Shown one piece after another: positions 43,101 through 51,225 of a stretch of 64,000 nt of DNA. The stretch is from Ramlibacter sp. WS9. GTDB taxonomy: Bacteria > Pseudomonadota > Gammaproteobacteria > Burkholderiales > Burkholderiaceae_C. The position numbers and the translations under genes are program-made. The stretch spans positions 1 to 64,000 of the forward strand of contig NZ_RKMB01000028.1 in assembly GCF_003797765.1 (NCBI RefSeq), in the 5' to 3' direction. The notes beneath the pieces were generated by a model, which was not told the DNA's origin, did no database searches, and was given only the letters and a program-made list of their open reading frames with translations. Position 1 is the first letter of the stretch; every line of letters starts with the position of its first letter.

Positions 43101-44372
43101 ATGCGAGTCATCGTGCTCGGCGCCGGCCTGCTCGGCGTCACCTCCGCGTATTACCTCTCCCAGCTTGGCCACGAAGTCACCGTGGTCGACCGGCAGGCCA
43201 CGCCCGCCGCCGAAACAAGTTTTGCCAACGGCGGGCAGATCTCGGTGAGCCACGCCGAGCCCTGGGCCAACCCCAGCGCGCCGCTGAAGGTGCTGCAATG
43301 GCTGGGCAAGGAAGATGCGCCGCTGCTGTTTCGCATCCGCGCCGACATGCGCCAGTGGATGTGGGGCCTGCAGTTCCTGCGCGAATGCTCGCCCGCGCGC
43401 ACGCGCCACAACATCGCGCAGATCGTGAGCCTGGGCACCTACAGCCGCCAGATGCTGCAGGATCTGCGGCGCGCCACCGGGCTGCGCTATGACGAGCGGA
43501 CGCAGGGCATCCTGCACTTCTACACGAGCCAGAAAGAGTTCGACGGCGCACTGGCGCCCGCGGAGCAGATGCGCGCGCTGGGCTGCGAGCGTCTCGTCAT
43601 CTCGGCGGACGAAGCAGTGCGCATCGAGCCCGCGCTGGGCTCGATCCGGCCCCAGCTGGCCGGCGCCACCTACACGGCCGAAGACGAATCGGGCGATGCC
43701 AACCGTTTCGCGCGCGAACTCGTCAAGCTGTGCGAAGACGCCGGCGTGAAGTTCTTGATGAGCCACACCATCACCGCGCTGCGCGAGGCGGGCGGGCGCA
43801 TCGATCACGTGGAAGCCACCGACGGCGAGGGCCGTTTCCAGAGGCTGCGCGCCGACGGCTACGTGCTGGCCCTGGGCTCACTCAGCCCGGTGTATGCGAA
43901 GCCGCTGGGCATCGAGCTTCCCATCTATCCGGCAAAGGGCTATTCAGTGACCATCCCGGTGAAGGACGCATCCAAGGCGTACCAGGTCTCGCTCACGGAC
44001 GATGAATTCAAACTGGTCTTCTCGCGCTATACGTCACATGAGGATGGCCGCGGCGACCGGATGCGCATCGCGGGTACCGCGGAGCTCAATGGCTACGACC
44101 GCGACCTCAACCGCGTGCGCTGCGAGGCCATCGTGCGCCGGGTCGAGCAGTTGTTCCCGGGCGCGGGCCATTTGGAGCAAGCGCAATTCTGGTCGGGGCT
44201 GCGTCCGGCGACACCCAGCAACGTGCCGCTGATCGGCAAGACCCGGCTGGCCAACCTGTTCCTGAACACCGGCCACGGCACACTGGGCTGGACCCATGCC
44301 TGCGGTTCGGGCAAATCGGTGGCACGCATCGTCAGCGGGCTCGCGCCCGAGGTGGACTTCGCTTTCCAGTAG
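43101..44372 (+). CDS. dadA: D-amino acid dehydrogenase small subunit DadA
   Basis: 423 aa. N-terminal FAD-binding motif VIVLGAGLLGVTSAYYL, then VDRQATPAAETSFANGGQIS, typical of DadA; the C-terminal region has LFLNTGHGTLGWTHACGSGK, the second FAD-contacting motif. It oxidatively deaminates D-amino acids at the inner-membrane face and passes electrons to the respiratory chain. The tandem glycine riboswitch in its leader implies that glycine is a substrate or a signal. AAAGGAAG precedes the ATG. It is convergent with the LysR gene at 44386. Confidence 0.93.
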   Translation: MRVIVLGAGLLGVTSAYYLSQLGHEVTVVDRQATPAAETSFANGGQISVSHAEPWANPSAPLKVLQWLGKEDAPLLFRIRADMRQWMWGLQFLRECSPARTRHNIAQIVSLGTYSRQMLQDLRRATGLRYDERTQGILHFYTSQKEFDGALAPAEQMRALGCERLVISADEAVRIEPALGSIRPQLAGATYTAEDESGDANRFARELVKLCEDAGVKFLMSHTITALREAGGRIDHVEATDGEGRFQRLRADGYVLALGSLSPVYAKPLGIELPIYPAKGYSVTIPVKDASKAYQVSLTDDEFKLVFSRYTSHEDGRGDRMRIAGTAELNGYDRDLNRVRCEAIVRRVEQLFPGAGHLEQAQFWSGLRPATPSNVPLIGKTRLANLFLNTGHGTLGWTHACGSGKSVARIVSGLAPEVDFAFQ

Positions 44373-44385
44373 CGGGCGCAAAAAC

Positions 44386-45261
44386 CTATGGGGCCAGGCG
44401 CGCGTGAAACTCCTTCACCACAGCCGCCACCACCGCCGCATTCGACGGCTCCCTGCGTTGCGCCAGCGCGATCGTGCGGGCCTCGGCACCAGGGAGCTCG
44501 ATCACGCGCAGGCGCGGGTCGGCTTGCCAGCGCGCGTCGCGCAGCAAGGGCAAGATGGAAACGCCCAGCCCCGATCGCACAAGGTCGACCACGCTCTCGA
44601 TGGCATTGAGCTCCATCAGCTCTTGCGGCCGAACGCGCAACTTGCGCAAAGTGCGCTCCACGAGCTGGCCTGTGTGTTGCGTGCGGTCGAAACGAATGAA
44701 GGGATGCCGTTGCAGCAGCAGCCGCGGCGTTGCGTCTTCCACCGCGCGGCCCGTGAGCAGCACCATGGGCTCGGCGTACAAGGCCGTCCAGACCAGATCG
44801 GCCGGCGCGGGCCCCAGCTCGCGCACTGCAACAGCCGCATCGAGTTCGCCACCGGCCACCCGCGCCAGCAGTTCGACGGACTTGGCGGCCGACACATGAA
44901 AGTCCAGCTTCGGGTGCCGCGCCTTCAGTGCCACCGTAGTCTGGATCAGCGGGCGCACCGCGGACACGATTGCGCCCAGGTGCACGGTGCCGGCCATCGG
45001 TTCGGGCGTGGGCACGCTTGCCACAAGCTGGTCGTATTGCGACACCAGCCGGCGCACGCCGGGCAGCAGGGCGCGGGCTTCGTCCGACAGCACCACCGAC
45101 TTGCCCTGGCGCTGGAACAGCGGGCGCCGGAATTCGGCCTCGAGGGTGCGCATCTGCTGGCCCACGGCCGCCTGAGTCAAGGCCACGCGGTGCGCTGCGG
45201 CGGCGAAAGAGCCTTCAGCGGCGACGGCCAGGAAAGTGCGCAGGACGCGGATGCTGCTCAT
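44386..45261 (-). CDS. LysR-family transcriptional regulator
   Basis: 291 aa. Winged helix-turn-helix at residues about 3-62 (LRTFLAVAAEGSFAAAAHRV, TQAAVGQQMRTLEAEFRRPL), then the two-lobed LysR effector domain (GTVHLGAIVSAVRPLI, GLGVSILPLL). Divergent from the Bug/ggt genes with an 82-bp gap that contains a perfect short palindrome (45283-45295), so it probably controls that operon in response to an unidentified ligand. Confidence 0.92.
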   Translation of the reverse strand: MSSIRVLRTFLAVAAEGSFAAAAHRVALTQAAVGQQMRTLEAEFRRPLFQRQGKSVVLSDEARALLPGVRRLVSQYDQLVASVPTPEPMAGTVHLGAIVSAVRPLIQTTVALKARHPKLDFHVSAAKSVELLARVAGGELDAAVAVRELGPAPADLVWTALYAEPMVLLTGRAVEDATPRLLLQRHPFIRFDRTQHTGQLVERTLRKLRVRPQELMELNAIESVVDLVRSGLGVSILPLLRDARWQADPRLRVIELPGAEARTIALAQRREPSNAAVVAAVVKEFHARLAP

Positions 45262-45282
45262 CCTGCGATGCTAAAGGAAAAC

Positions 45283-45295
45283 TATCGTCACGATA
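45283..45295. promoter_or_regulatory. Palindrome in the LysR/Bug intergenic region
   Basis: TATCGTCACGATA is a perfect inverted repeat with a one-base centre, 22 bp from the LysR start and about 50 bp before the Bug gene. Its place and size fit a binding site of the divergent LysR regulator. Confidence 0.5.
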
Positions 45296-45343
45296 AAGCA
45301 AGTTTCGCTTTTGCTTTTCGATGCGGGTTTCGATAATCACAGC

Positions 45344-46318
45344 ATGAAGACTTCCATCCTCGCCGCGGTTCTGTTCGCTGCCGCCGCTTGCTTGACCGTG
45401 GCCGCACCCGCCCATGGGCAGAGCTATCCCAACAAACCCATCCGCCTCGTCGTTCCTTTCCCGGCCGGCGGCGCGACGGACATCTTCGCCCGCGCCGTCT
45501 CGCAAAAGCTGGGCGAGAGGCTGGGCACCACCATCGTGGTGGACAACAAGCCCGGCGCAGGCGGCACCATCGGCTCCGACATCGTCGCCAAGGCGCCCGC
45601 CGACGGCTACACACTGCTGCTGGCCACCAGCAGCACGCACTCGATCGGTCCGAGCTTCGGCAACAAGCTGCCGTATGACGCTGTGGCGGACTTCACGCCC
45701 ATCGCGCACGTCGGCAATGCGCCCAGCATCATGGTCGTGCCCAACAGCGCGCCGGCCAAGTCCGTGAAGGAATGGATCGACTACGCGCGCAAGAACCCCG
45801 GCAAGCTCAACTACGCGAGCAGCGGCAACGGCACCGTCGTGCATCTCACGTCCGAATACTTCAAGGCACAAGCGGGCCTGTTTCTTGTCCACATACCCTA
45901 CCGCGGCACAGCCCTCGCCATCCCCGACCTGGTGAGCGGCAAAGTCGATCTGCTGTTCGACTCGCTCCCCAGCGGCCTGCCGCACGTGAAGGAAGGGCGG
46001 TTGCGCGCGCTGGGCATCACGTCGCTCAAGCGCTCGCCGCTGCTGCCCGATCTGCCTGCGATTTCTGAAACGGTGCCGGGCTACGAGTCGGTGACCTGGT
46101 TCGGGTTGTACGGTCCCAAGGGCATGCCGGCAGAGTTGGTGGCCCGCGTCAACACCGCGTTGAACCAGGCTCTGCAAGAGGCTGATGTGAAGGATCGGCT
46201 GGCGCGCCTGGGCATCGACCCGGTGGGCGGCACGCCGCAGCAGTTCACCGCCATGGCCGCGACGGACATGGCGAAGTGGAAGAAGATCATCCAGGAACGC
46301 AAGATCGCCGCCGAATAG
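45344..46318 (+). CDS. Bug/TctC-family periplasmic binding protein
   Basis: 324 aa from the ATG at 45344. A signal peptide (ILAAVLFAAAACLTVAAPAHG) is followed by QSYPNKPIRLVVPFPAGGATD, the invariant Bug opening, and VVDNKPGAGGTIGSDIVAKAPADGYTL in two adjoining stretches. Bug proteins bind carboxylates, amino acids and related anions; most are orphan and expanded in Burkholderiales. It is followed after 5 bp by ggt, so it may capture a gamma-glutamyl compound or a derivative. No tripartite TctAB membrane genes are nearby. Confidence 0.93.
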   Translation: MKTSILAAVLFAAAACLTVAAPAHGQSYPNKPIRLVVPFPAGGATDIFARAVSQKLGERLGTTIVVDNKPGAGGTIGSDIVAKAPADGYTLLLATSSTHSIGPSFGNKLPYDAVADFTPIAHVGNAPSIMVVPNSAPAKSVKEWIDYARKNPGKLNYASSGNGTVVHLTSEYFKAQAGLFLVHIPYRGTALAIPDLVSGKVDLLFDSLPSGLPHVKEGRLRALGITSLKRSPLLPDLPAISETVPGYESVTWFGLYGPKGMPAELVARVNTALNQALQEADVKDRLARLGIDPVGGTPQQFTAMAATDMAKWKKIIQERKIAAE

Positions 46319-46323
46319 ACATC

Positions 46324-47934
46324 ATGAACTTCAACTTCCACAACCCCTATCCCACCACCCGCCTGCCCGTCTTCGCGCGCAACGTCGTGTCCACGTCCCA
46401 TCCGCTCGCCGCGCAAGCGGGCCTGCGAATGCTCTGGAAAGGCGGCAACGCCGTCGATGCGGCCATTGCGGCGGCGGCCGCCATGACGATCTGCGAGCCG
46501 GTGAGCAACGGCCTGGGCAGCGACGCCTTCGCCATCCTGTGGGACGGCAAGGAACTGCACGGCCTCAATGCGTCCGGCCGCGCACCTTCGACGTGGACGC
46601 CGGATTACTTCAAGCGCAAGTACGGCGACGGCGTGACAACACCGCCTAAGCGCGGCGTCGACTCGGTCAGCGTCCCGGGTGCGGTTGCCGGTTGGGTCGC
46701 GATGAGTGAGCGCTTCGGCAAGCTGCCGTTCGCCGATCTCATGGAGCCGGCCATCGAGATTGCCGAGCGCGGCTACCTCTTGCCCGTCGTCGTGCAGCAG
46801 AAGTGGGCGGCGGCCACGCCGGAACTGCGCAGCCAGCCGGGTTTTGCGCAGGCGTTCCTGCCGTGGGGCCGCGCGCCTGAAGTCGGCGAGCTGTTCCAGT
46901 TCAAGGCCGCTGCACGAGGCTTGCGTTCTATTGCGCAAAGCAAGGGCGCGGCCTACTACGGCGGCGAGATCGCGCAGGCCATCGAAAAATTCGCGGCAGA
47001 GAACGGCGGCAGCATCACGGCGAAGGACTTCGCGGCCTACCGGCCTGAGTGGGTCCAACCCCTCGGCAAGAACTACCGCGGCCACACGCTGCACGAGATT
47101 CCGCCCAACGGCCAAGGCATCGCCGCGCTGATCGCCTTGGGCATCCTCGAGAAGTTCGACATGGCCGGCATGCCGGTGGACGGAGCGGACTCGCAGCACG
47201 TGCAGATCGAAGCGATGAAGCTCGCCTTTGCCGACGTCTACAAGTACGTCGCCGAGCCGGCGTCGATGGAGGTCACGGCCGAACAGATGCTCGATGATGA
47301 CTACCTCGCCAGCCGCGCCAAGCTGATCGACATGAAGCGCGCGCAAGACTTCGGCGCCGGCAACCCGGTGAAGGGCGGCACGATCTACCTCACCACGGCC
47401 GACGAGAGCGGCATGATGGTGAGCTTCATCCAGAGCAACTACATGGGCTTCGGCTCCGGCTGCGTCGAGCCGCAGTTCGGCATCAGCCTGCAAAACCGCG
47501 GCCACGCGTTCAGCCTGCAGCCGGGGCCCAACCAGGTGGCGCCCGGCAAGCGGCCGTTCCACACCATCATTCCGGCTTTCCTCACCAAGGACGGCCAACC
47601 CGTCATGAGCTACGGTGTGATGGGCGCCAACATGCAGCCGCAGGGCCACATGCAGACCCTGGTGCGCATGCTCGACTACAAGCAGAATCCGCAAGCGGCG
47701 TGCGACGCCCCGCGCTGGCGCTACAACGCCGGGCTGGAGATCAATGTGGAGCAGCAGATGGACAAGACCACTGTGCAAGCGCTTTCCGAGCGCGGCCACC
47801 GGGTGGAAGTGATCAACGACAACTACCAGGACTTCGGCGCCGGCCAGTTCATCTGGCGCGCGGGGGACCCGCAGCGCGAAGGCTACATCGCCGCCAGTGA
47901 CTCGCGGCGCGACGGGCAGGTGGCGGGGTTCTGA
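46324..47934 (+). CDS. ggt: Gamma-glutamyltransferase family hydrolase
   Basis: 536 aa from the ATG at 46324, no signal peptide, so probably cytoplasmic. It opens with the GGT core (STSHPLAAQAGLRMLWKGGN, AVDAAIAAAAAMTICEP). The processing site and nucleophile are in GGTIYLTTADESG, with Thr357 as the likely N-terminal residue of the small subunit. IQSNYMGFGSG and the C-terminal DYKQNPQAACDAPRWRY are also typical. It cleaves gamma-glutamyl amides or related acylated substrates. A decayed copy of its last ~100 codons lies at 53655-53798. It is translated from the Bug operon under the LysR regulator. Confidence 0.92.
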   Translation: MNFNFHNPYPTTRLPVFARNVVSTSHPLAAQAGLRMLWKGGNAVDAAIAAAAAMTICEPVSNGLGSDAFAILWDGKELHGLNASGRAPSTWTPDYFKRKYGDGVTTPPKRGVDSVSVPGAVAGWVAMSERFGKLPFADLMEPAIEIAERGYLLPVVVQQKWAAATPELRSQPGFAQAFLPWGRAPEVGELFQFKAAARGLRSIAQSKGAAYYGGEIAQAIEKFAAENGGSITAKDFAAYRPEWVQPLGKNYRGHTLHEIPPNGQGIAALIALGILEKFDMAGMPVDGADSQHVQIEAMKLAFADVYKYVAEPASMEVTAEQMLDDDYLASRAKLIDMKRAQDFGAGNPVKGGTIYLTTADESGMMVSFIQSNYMGFGSGCVEPQFGISLQNRGHAFSLQPGPNQVAPGKRPFHTIIPAFLTKDGQPVMSYGVMGANMQPQGHMQTLVRMLDYKQNPQAACDAPRWRYNAGLEINVEQQMDKTTVQALSERGHRVEVINDNYQDFGAGQFIWRAGDPQREGYIAASDSRRDGQVAGF

Positions 47935-47960
47935 TGACGGGCAAGCCGCCCCCGGCTTGA
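47934..47960 (+). pseudogene. Eight-codon remnant of a thioesterase gene start
   Basis: The ATG overlaps the ggt stop as TGATG and reads MTGKPPPA, then TGA. The intact thioesterase gene at 53798 begins MAGKP and also overlaps the ggt remnant as TGATG. The DNA ATG-CGGGCAAGCCGC is shared. This is best read as the cut-off front of that gene, left behind when the 5.7 kb between was acquired. Confidence 0.6.
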
Positions 47961-47981
47961 AGGTGTTCTACCTACAGCTCT

Positions 47982-48716
47982 TCACAGCCCCAGCGCCGCC
48001 AGCTCCGCCGACACGTTTTCCCAGGGCACGTCGAACCCCGCAGTCACGCGTGGCGTCGGCGGCGCGTGGCCGCGCAGCGCCCAGCGTGCGCCGGCCAGCA
48101 CGCTGTCGATCAGCGGCACACCCAGGCCGGGCTGGATCCCGGCGGCCATGCCGGCCAGGCCCGCGCCGCCCAGGATGACGGCTTGCACCCCCAACTGGCG
48201 CACCGCGTCGCGGCAGGCCTGTGCCAGCAGCGCGCGCGCCGCCGCGGGGTCGGCCGCCAGCTGTGCGCCGGTCGGCACGACCGTGTGGATGCCCGCCAGC
48301 GCGGGTGCGTGGCCCAGCGCCTGCGCGAGGCGCTGCAGCATCGGCGCCCAGCGCGTGCCGCCGGTGACGACGGCAAAGCGGCCGTGCCGCGCGGCTTCGA
48401 TGAAGGCTGCTTCGGCCAGGCCCGTCACCTGCGCCGGGCTGCTCTCGCGCAGCGCCAGCAGCCCGGGATCGCCAAAGCAGCCGATCAACACCGCGTCGGG
48501 CGCGGGGCCGGGCTGGGCGAGTGCCGCGGCCCACGCATCCAGCGCTGCGTGCGAGGCAACGGCATAGCTCGCTTCATCGGCGATATACGGAGCGCCGAAG
48601 CGCGCGGTGACGGTCCGCACCCGCACGTGCAGCCCGGCTTCGGCCTGCACGTGTCCCTGCAGCAAATCGCTCACCGATGCCGAAGTGTTCGGGTTGATGA
48701 CAAGCAGTTCGCGCAT
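47982..48716 (-). CDS. Asp/Glu/hydantoin racemase-family protein with altered active site
   Basis: 244 aa. It opens ELLVINPNTSASVSDLL, the HyuE hydantoin racemase signature, and has the first catalytic cysteine in IGCFGDPG (Cys80). The second cysteine, normally in an LGCAGM-like motif, is Gly184 here (ILGGAGLAGM). Two-base racemisation by Cys/Cys would not be possible, so it may be a decarboxylase/isomerase of the wider Asp/Glu racemase superfamily, or inactive. It is the last gene of the ABC transporter/GntR operon, 4 bp after the regulator, so a role on the imported substrate is likely. Confidence 0.8.
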   Translation of the reverse strand: MRELLVINPNTSASVSDLLQGHVQAEAGLHVRVRTVTARFGAPYIADEASYAVASHAALDAWAAALAQPGPAPDAVLIGCFGDPGLLALRESSPAQVTGLAEAAFIEAARHGRFAVVTGGTRWAPMLQRLAQALGHAPALAGIHTVVPTGAQLAADPAAARALLAQACRDAVRQLGVQAVILGGAGLAGMAAGIQPGLGVPLIDSVLAGARWALRGHAPPTPRVTAGFDVPWENVSAELAALGL

Positions 48717-48720
48717 GGAT

Positions 48721-49434
48721 TCAGCGCGGTTGGCCGAACAAAGTGGTCAGGTCGGGTGCGGGATCGGCGGCGCTCGAGAATCGCAATTGCCCTTCCAGCC
48801 GCGTCAGATGGTCGCGCATGCGTCGCCCCGCCTCTGCCGCGTCGCCCAGGCGGATGGCGTCGAGCAGGGTGCGGTGTTCGCGGCAGCCGCACGCCGTGGC
48901 TTCCTCGCGCTCGCTCGCGTGGGCCGAGCTGTAGGTCATGAGGATCAGCGAAGTGCGCGAGGTGAGTTCGCGCAGGATGCGGCCTAGCGTCTGGTGGCCG
49001 GCGCGCTCCGCGATGTGCAGGTGGAAGTCGCCCGACAGGCGGATGGCGCGGCGCATGTCGCCGGCCAGCCGCGCCGCCTCTTCGTCCTCGATGCAGGCCC
49101 TCAGACGCTTGATGTCGGCCTTGCCGGCCTTGGCGATGAACAATTCCACCAGCCGCGGCTCGATCAGTCGGCGCGCCTCGAACACTTCGCGCGCCTCCTG
49201 TTCGCTGGGCTGGGCAATCGCGGCGCCGCGGTTGGGGATCAGCGTGACAACCTGCTCGTTGGCCAGCCGCATCAGCACCGGCCGCACGCGCGTGCGCGAC
49301 ACCCCGAAGGCCGCCGCCAGCTTGTCTTCGACCAGCTTGGTGCCCGGGGGCAGCCGATGATCGAGGATGGCGGAGATCATCCGCTCGTACATCTCGTTGT
49401 CCGTGAGGGCTGTCGCGGTGGGAACATCGCTCAT
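48721..49434 (-). CDS. GntR-family transcriptional regulator (FCD type)
   Basis: 237 aa from the ATG at 49434, which overlaps the stop of the permease gene (ATGA). Winged helix at residues 10-80 (ISAILDHRLPPGTKLVEDKL, SRTRVRPVLMRLANEQ), then an all-helical FCD effector domain (about 95-220: EVFEARRLIEP, HLHIAERAGHQTLGRIL). Such regulators sense carboxylates or amino-acid derivatives, usually as repressors. It probably controls its own operon through the two TTGTAC-type palindromes at 53612-53644. Confidence 0.9.
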   Translation of the reverse strand: MSDVPTATALTDNEMYERMISAILDHRLPPGTKLVEDKLAAAFGVSRTRVRPVLMRLANEQVVTLIPNRGAAIAQPSEQEAREVFEARRLIEPRLVELFIAKAGKADIKRLRACIEDEEAARLAGDMRRAIRLSGDFHLHIAERAGHQTLGRILRELTSRTSLILMTYSSAHASEREEATACGCREHRTLLDAIRLGDAAEAGRRMRDHLTRLEGQLRFSSAADPAPDLTTLFGQPR

Positions 49435-50324
49435 GGCAAAGCCTTTCCTTGCCTGCGGCCCAGCCACATGGCCAGGCCGACAGTCACGCCCATCACCAGG
49501 AACGACACCACCGTCGTGACGGTACCCAGCGCATAGATGGCCGGGGTCGTCACGGTGGAGGTCAGCCCCTGCAGTTCGAGCGGCAGCGTGTTCACGTCGC
49601 CGATGGCCTGCGAAGTGCGGGCGATCTCGTCCCAGCTGAGCGTGAAGCCGAACATGCCGATACCCACCACCGACGGCCCGATCAGCGGCAGCACCACGTG
49701 GCGGAAGGCCTGCCACGGCGTGGCGCCGAGGTCGCGGGCCGCCTCTTCATACGCGGGGTTGAAACGATTGAACACCGCGAACATGATAAGCAGGCCGAAG
49801 GGCAGGGTCCAGGTGAGATGCGCGCCCAGCGCGGACGTCATGAGGCCCAGCGCGGTGCCGTAGTTCTCGAGCAGGCCTTCCGCGCCCATCGCGGCCAGCG
49901 CGGATTTGACGCCGCTGTCGATCAGCCGGAACTGCAGGCCTATGCCCAGCGAGACGATGATGGACGGCATGATCAGGCTGGCCACGGTGACGTAGAAGAG
50001 GGCGTTGCCGCCACGCAGTCTCTTGCGGAACGCCAGCCCGGCCAGCACCGACAGCGCGACGGTGAACGCCGTCACCACGGCGCCCAGCAGCAGCGAGCGC
50101 CGGAAGGCCGCGCCTATGTCCACCGTGCCCAGCCCCTCGGCCAGCTTGTGGAACCAGTGCAGCGACACACCGCGCAGCGGAAACGTCAGGCCGCCTTCCG
50201 GTCCCTGGAAACTGAGGACGAAGATGGTGAGCATCGGCCCGTACATGAACAGCACGAACAGCGCGAACACGAAGGCCAGCGGCCAGAAACCGGGGGCGCG
50301 GGCGTCGGAAACGCGGGCCTGCAT
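49431..50324 (-). CDS. ABC transporter permease, PotC type
   Basis: 297 aa, six membrane helices. The EAA loop reads EEAARDLGATPWQAFRHVVLPLI near residue 195 and contacts the ATPase. The length and FQGPEGGLTFPLRGVSLHWF fit the polyamine/opine-type permease subfamily. Its ATG overlaps the stop of the PotB-type gene, and its stop overlaps the GntR start. Together with its neighbours it imports a cationic or amino-acid-like compound; the substrate is not known. Confidence 0.9.
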   Translation of the reverse strand: MQARVSDARAPGFWPLAFVFALFVLFMYGPMLTIFVLSFQGPEGGLTFPLRGVSLHWFHKLAEGLGTVDIGAAFRRSLLLGAVVTAFTVALSVLAGLAFRKRLRGGNALFYVTVASLIMPSIIVSLGIGLQFRLIDSGVKSALAAMGAEGLLENYGTALGLMTSALGAHLTWTLPFGLLIMFAVFNRFNPAYEEAARDLGATPWQAFRHVVLPLIGPSVVGIGMFGFTLSWDEIARTSQAIGDVNTLPLELQGLTSTVTTPAIYALGTVTTVVSFLVMGVTVGLAMWLGRRQGKALP

Positions 50325-51211
50325 CAAAGCTCCCTGCGGATGTCGACCAGCCGGGTCAGTCCCCAGATGATCATCAGCACCACCGCGAGCAGGATCACCG
50401 CGTTGGCCGCGGCCAGCGGAAACTGCAGGTACGAGGTCTGCACCTGGATGATCTTGCCCACGGAGGCAATCTGCTGGCCGCCCATCACGCCGATGGTGAC
50501 GAAGTCGCCCATCACGATGGTGATGACGAAGATCGAGCCGATGATGATGCCCGTGCGCGACAGCGGCACGATCACGTTCCAAAGCGTCTGCCAGCCGGAA
50601 GCGCCCGAGTCGCTGGCCGCCTCCAGCAAACTGCGATCAATGCGCATCATGCTGTTGAAGATGGGCACGATCATGAACATGGTGTAGAGGTGCACGAACG
50701 CCAGCACCACGGAGAAGTTGGAGAACAGCAGCCATTCGACCGGCTGGTTCGCCACGCCCGAGCCCACCAGGACCTGGTTGACCAGGCCGTTGCGCCCCAG
50801 CAGCGGCACCCAGGAGATCATGCGGATCACGTTCGACGTCCAGAACGGCACCGTGCACAGGACGAACAAGGCCGTCTGCACGCCGGGTGAACGCACGTGA
50901 AACGCGAGGAAGTACGCCACCGCAAAACCCAGCAGCAGCGTGATGGCCCAGACCAGCAGGCAGAACTTCAGCGTCGACAGGTAAGTGGCCAGCGTGACGC
51001 ACAGATCGCCGCGCTCGTTGAGATGCCCGCAGCCCTTGAAGATGGACAAGTAGTTGTCGAGCCTGAATCCAGGCAGCAGCTCGTACTCGTTGAAGCCCCA
51101 GAAGCTCACCATCAGCGTCAGAGCCAGCGGGACCAGGAAGAACAGCACGAACACCGCCGCGAACGGGCCGGCCTGGAGCCAGGCGGGAATGCTTCGGTGG
51201 GGACTGGCCAT
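50324..51211 (-). CDS. ABC transporter permease, PotB type
   Basis: 295 aa from the ATG at 51211. First helix FAAVFVLFFLVPLALTLMVSF, then a periplasmic loop with two cysteines (FKGCGHL, DLCVTL), five further helices, and the EAA loop LLEAASDSGASGWQTLWNVIVPL. It pairs with the PotC-type permease to form the channel. It follows the binding-protein gene by 14 bp. Confidence 0.9.
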   Translation of the reverse strand: MASPHRSIPAWLQAGPFAAVFVLFFLVPLALTLMVSFWGFNEYELLPGFRLDNYLSIFKGCGHLNERGDLCVTLATYLSTLKFCLLVWAITLLLGFAVAYFLAFHVRSPGVQTALFVLCTVPFWTSNVIRMISWVPLLGRNGLVNQVLVGSGVANQPVEWLLFSNFSVVLAFVHLYTMFMIVPIFNSMMRIDRSLLEAASDSGASGWQTLWNVIVPLSRTGIIIGSIFVITIVMGDFVTIGVMGGQQIASVGKIIQVQTSYLQFPLAAANAVILLAVVLMIIWGLTRLVDIRREL

Positions 51212-51225
51212 CGGGGGTGGGTCAG

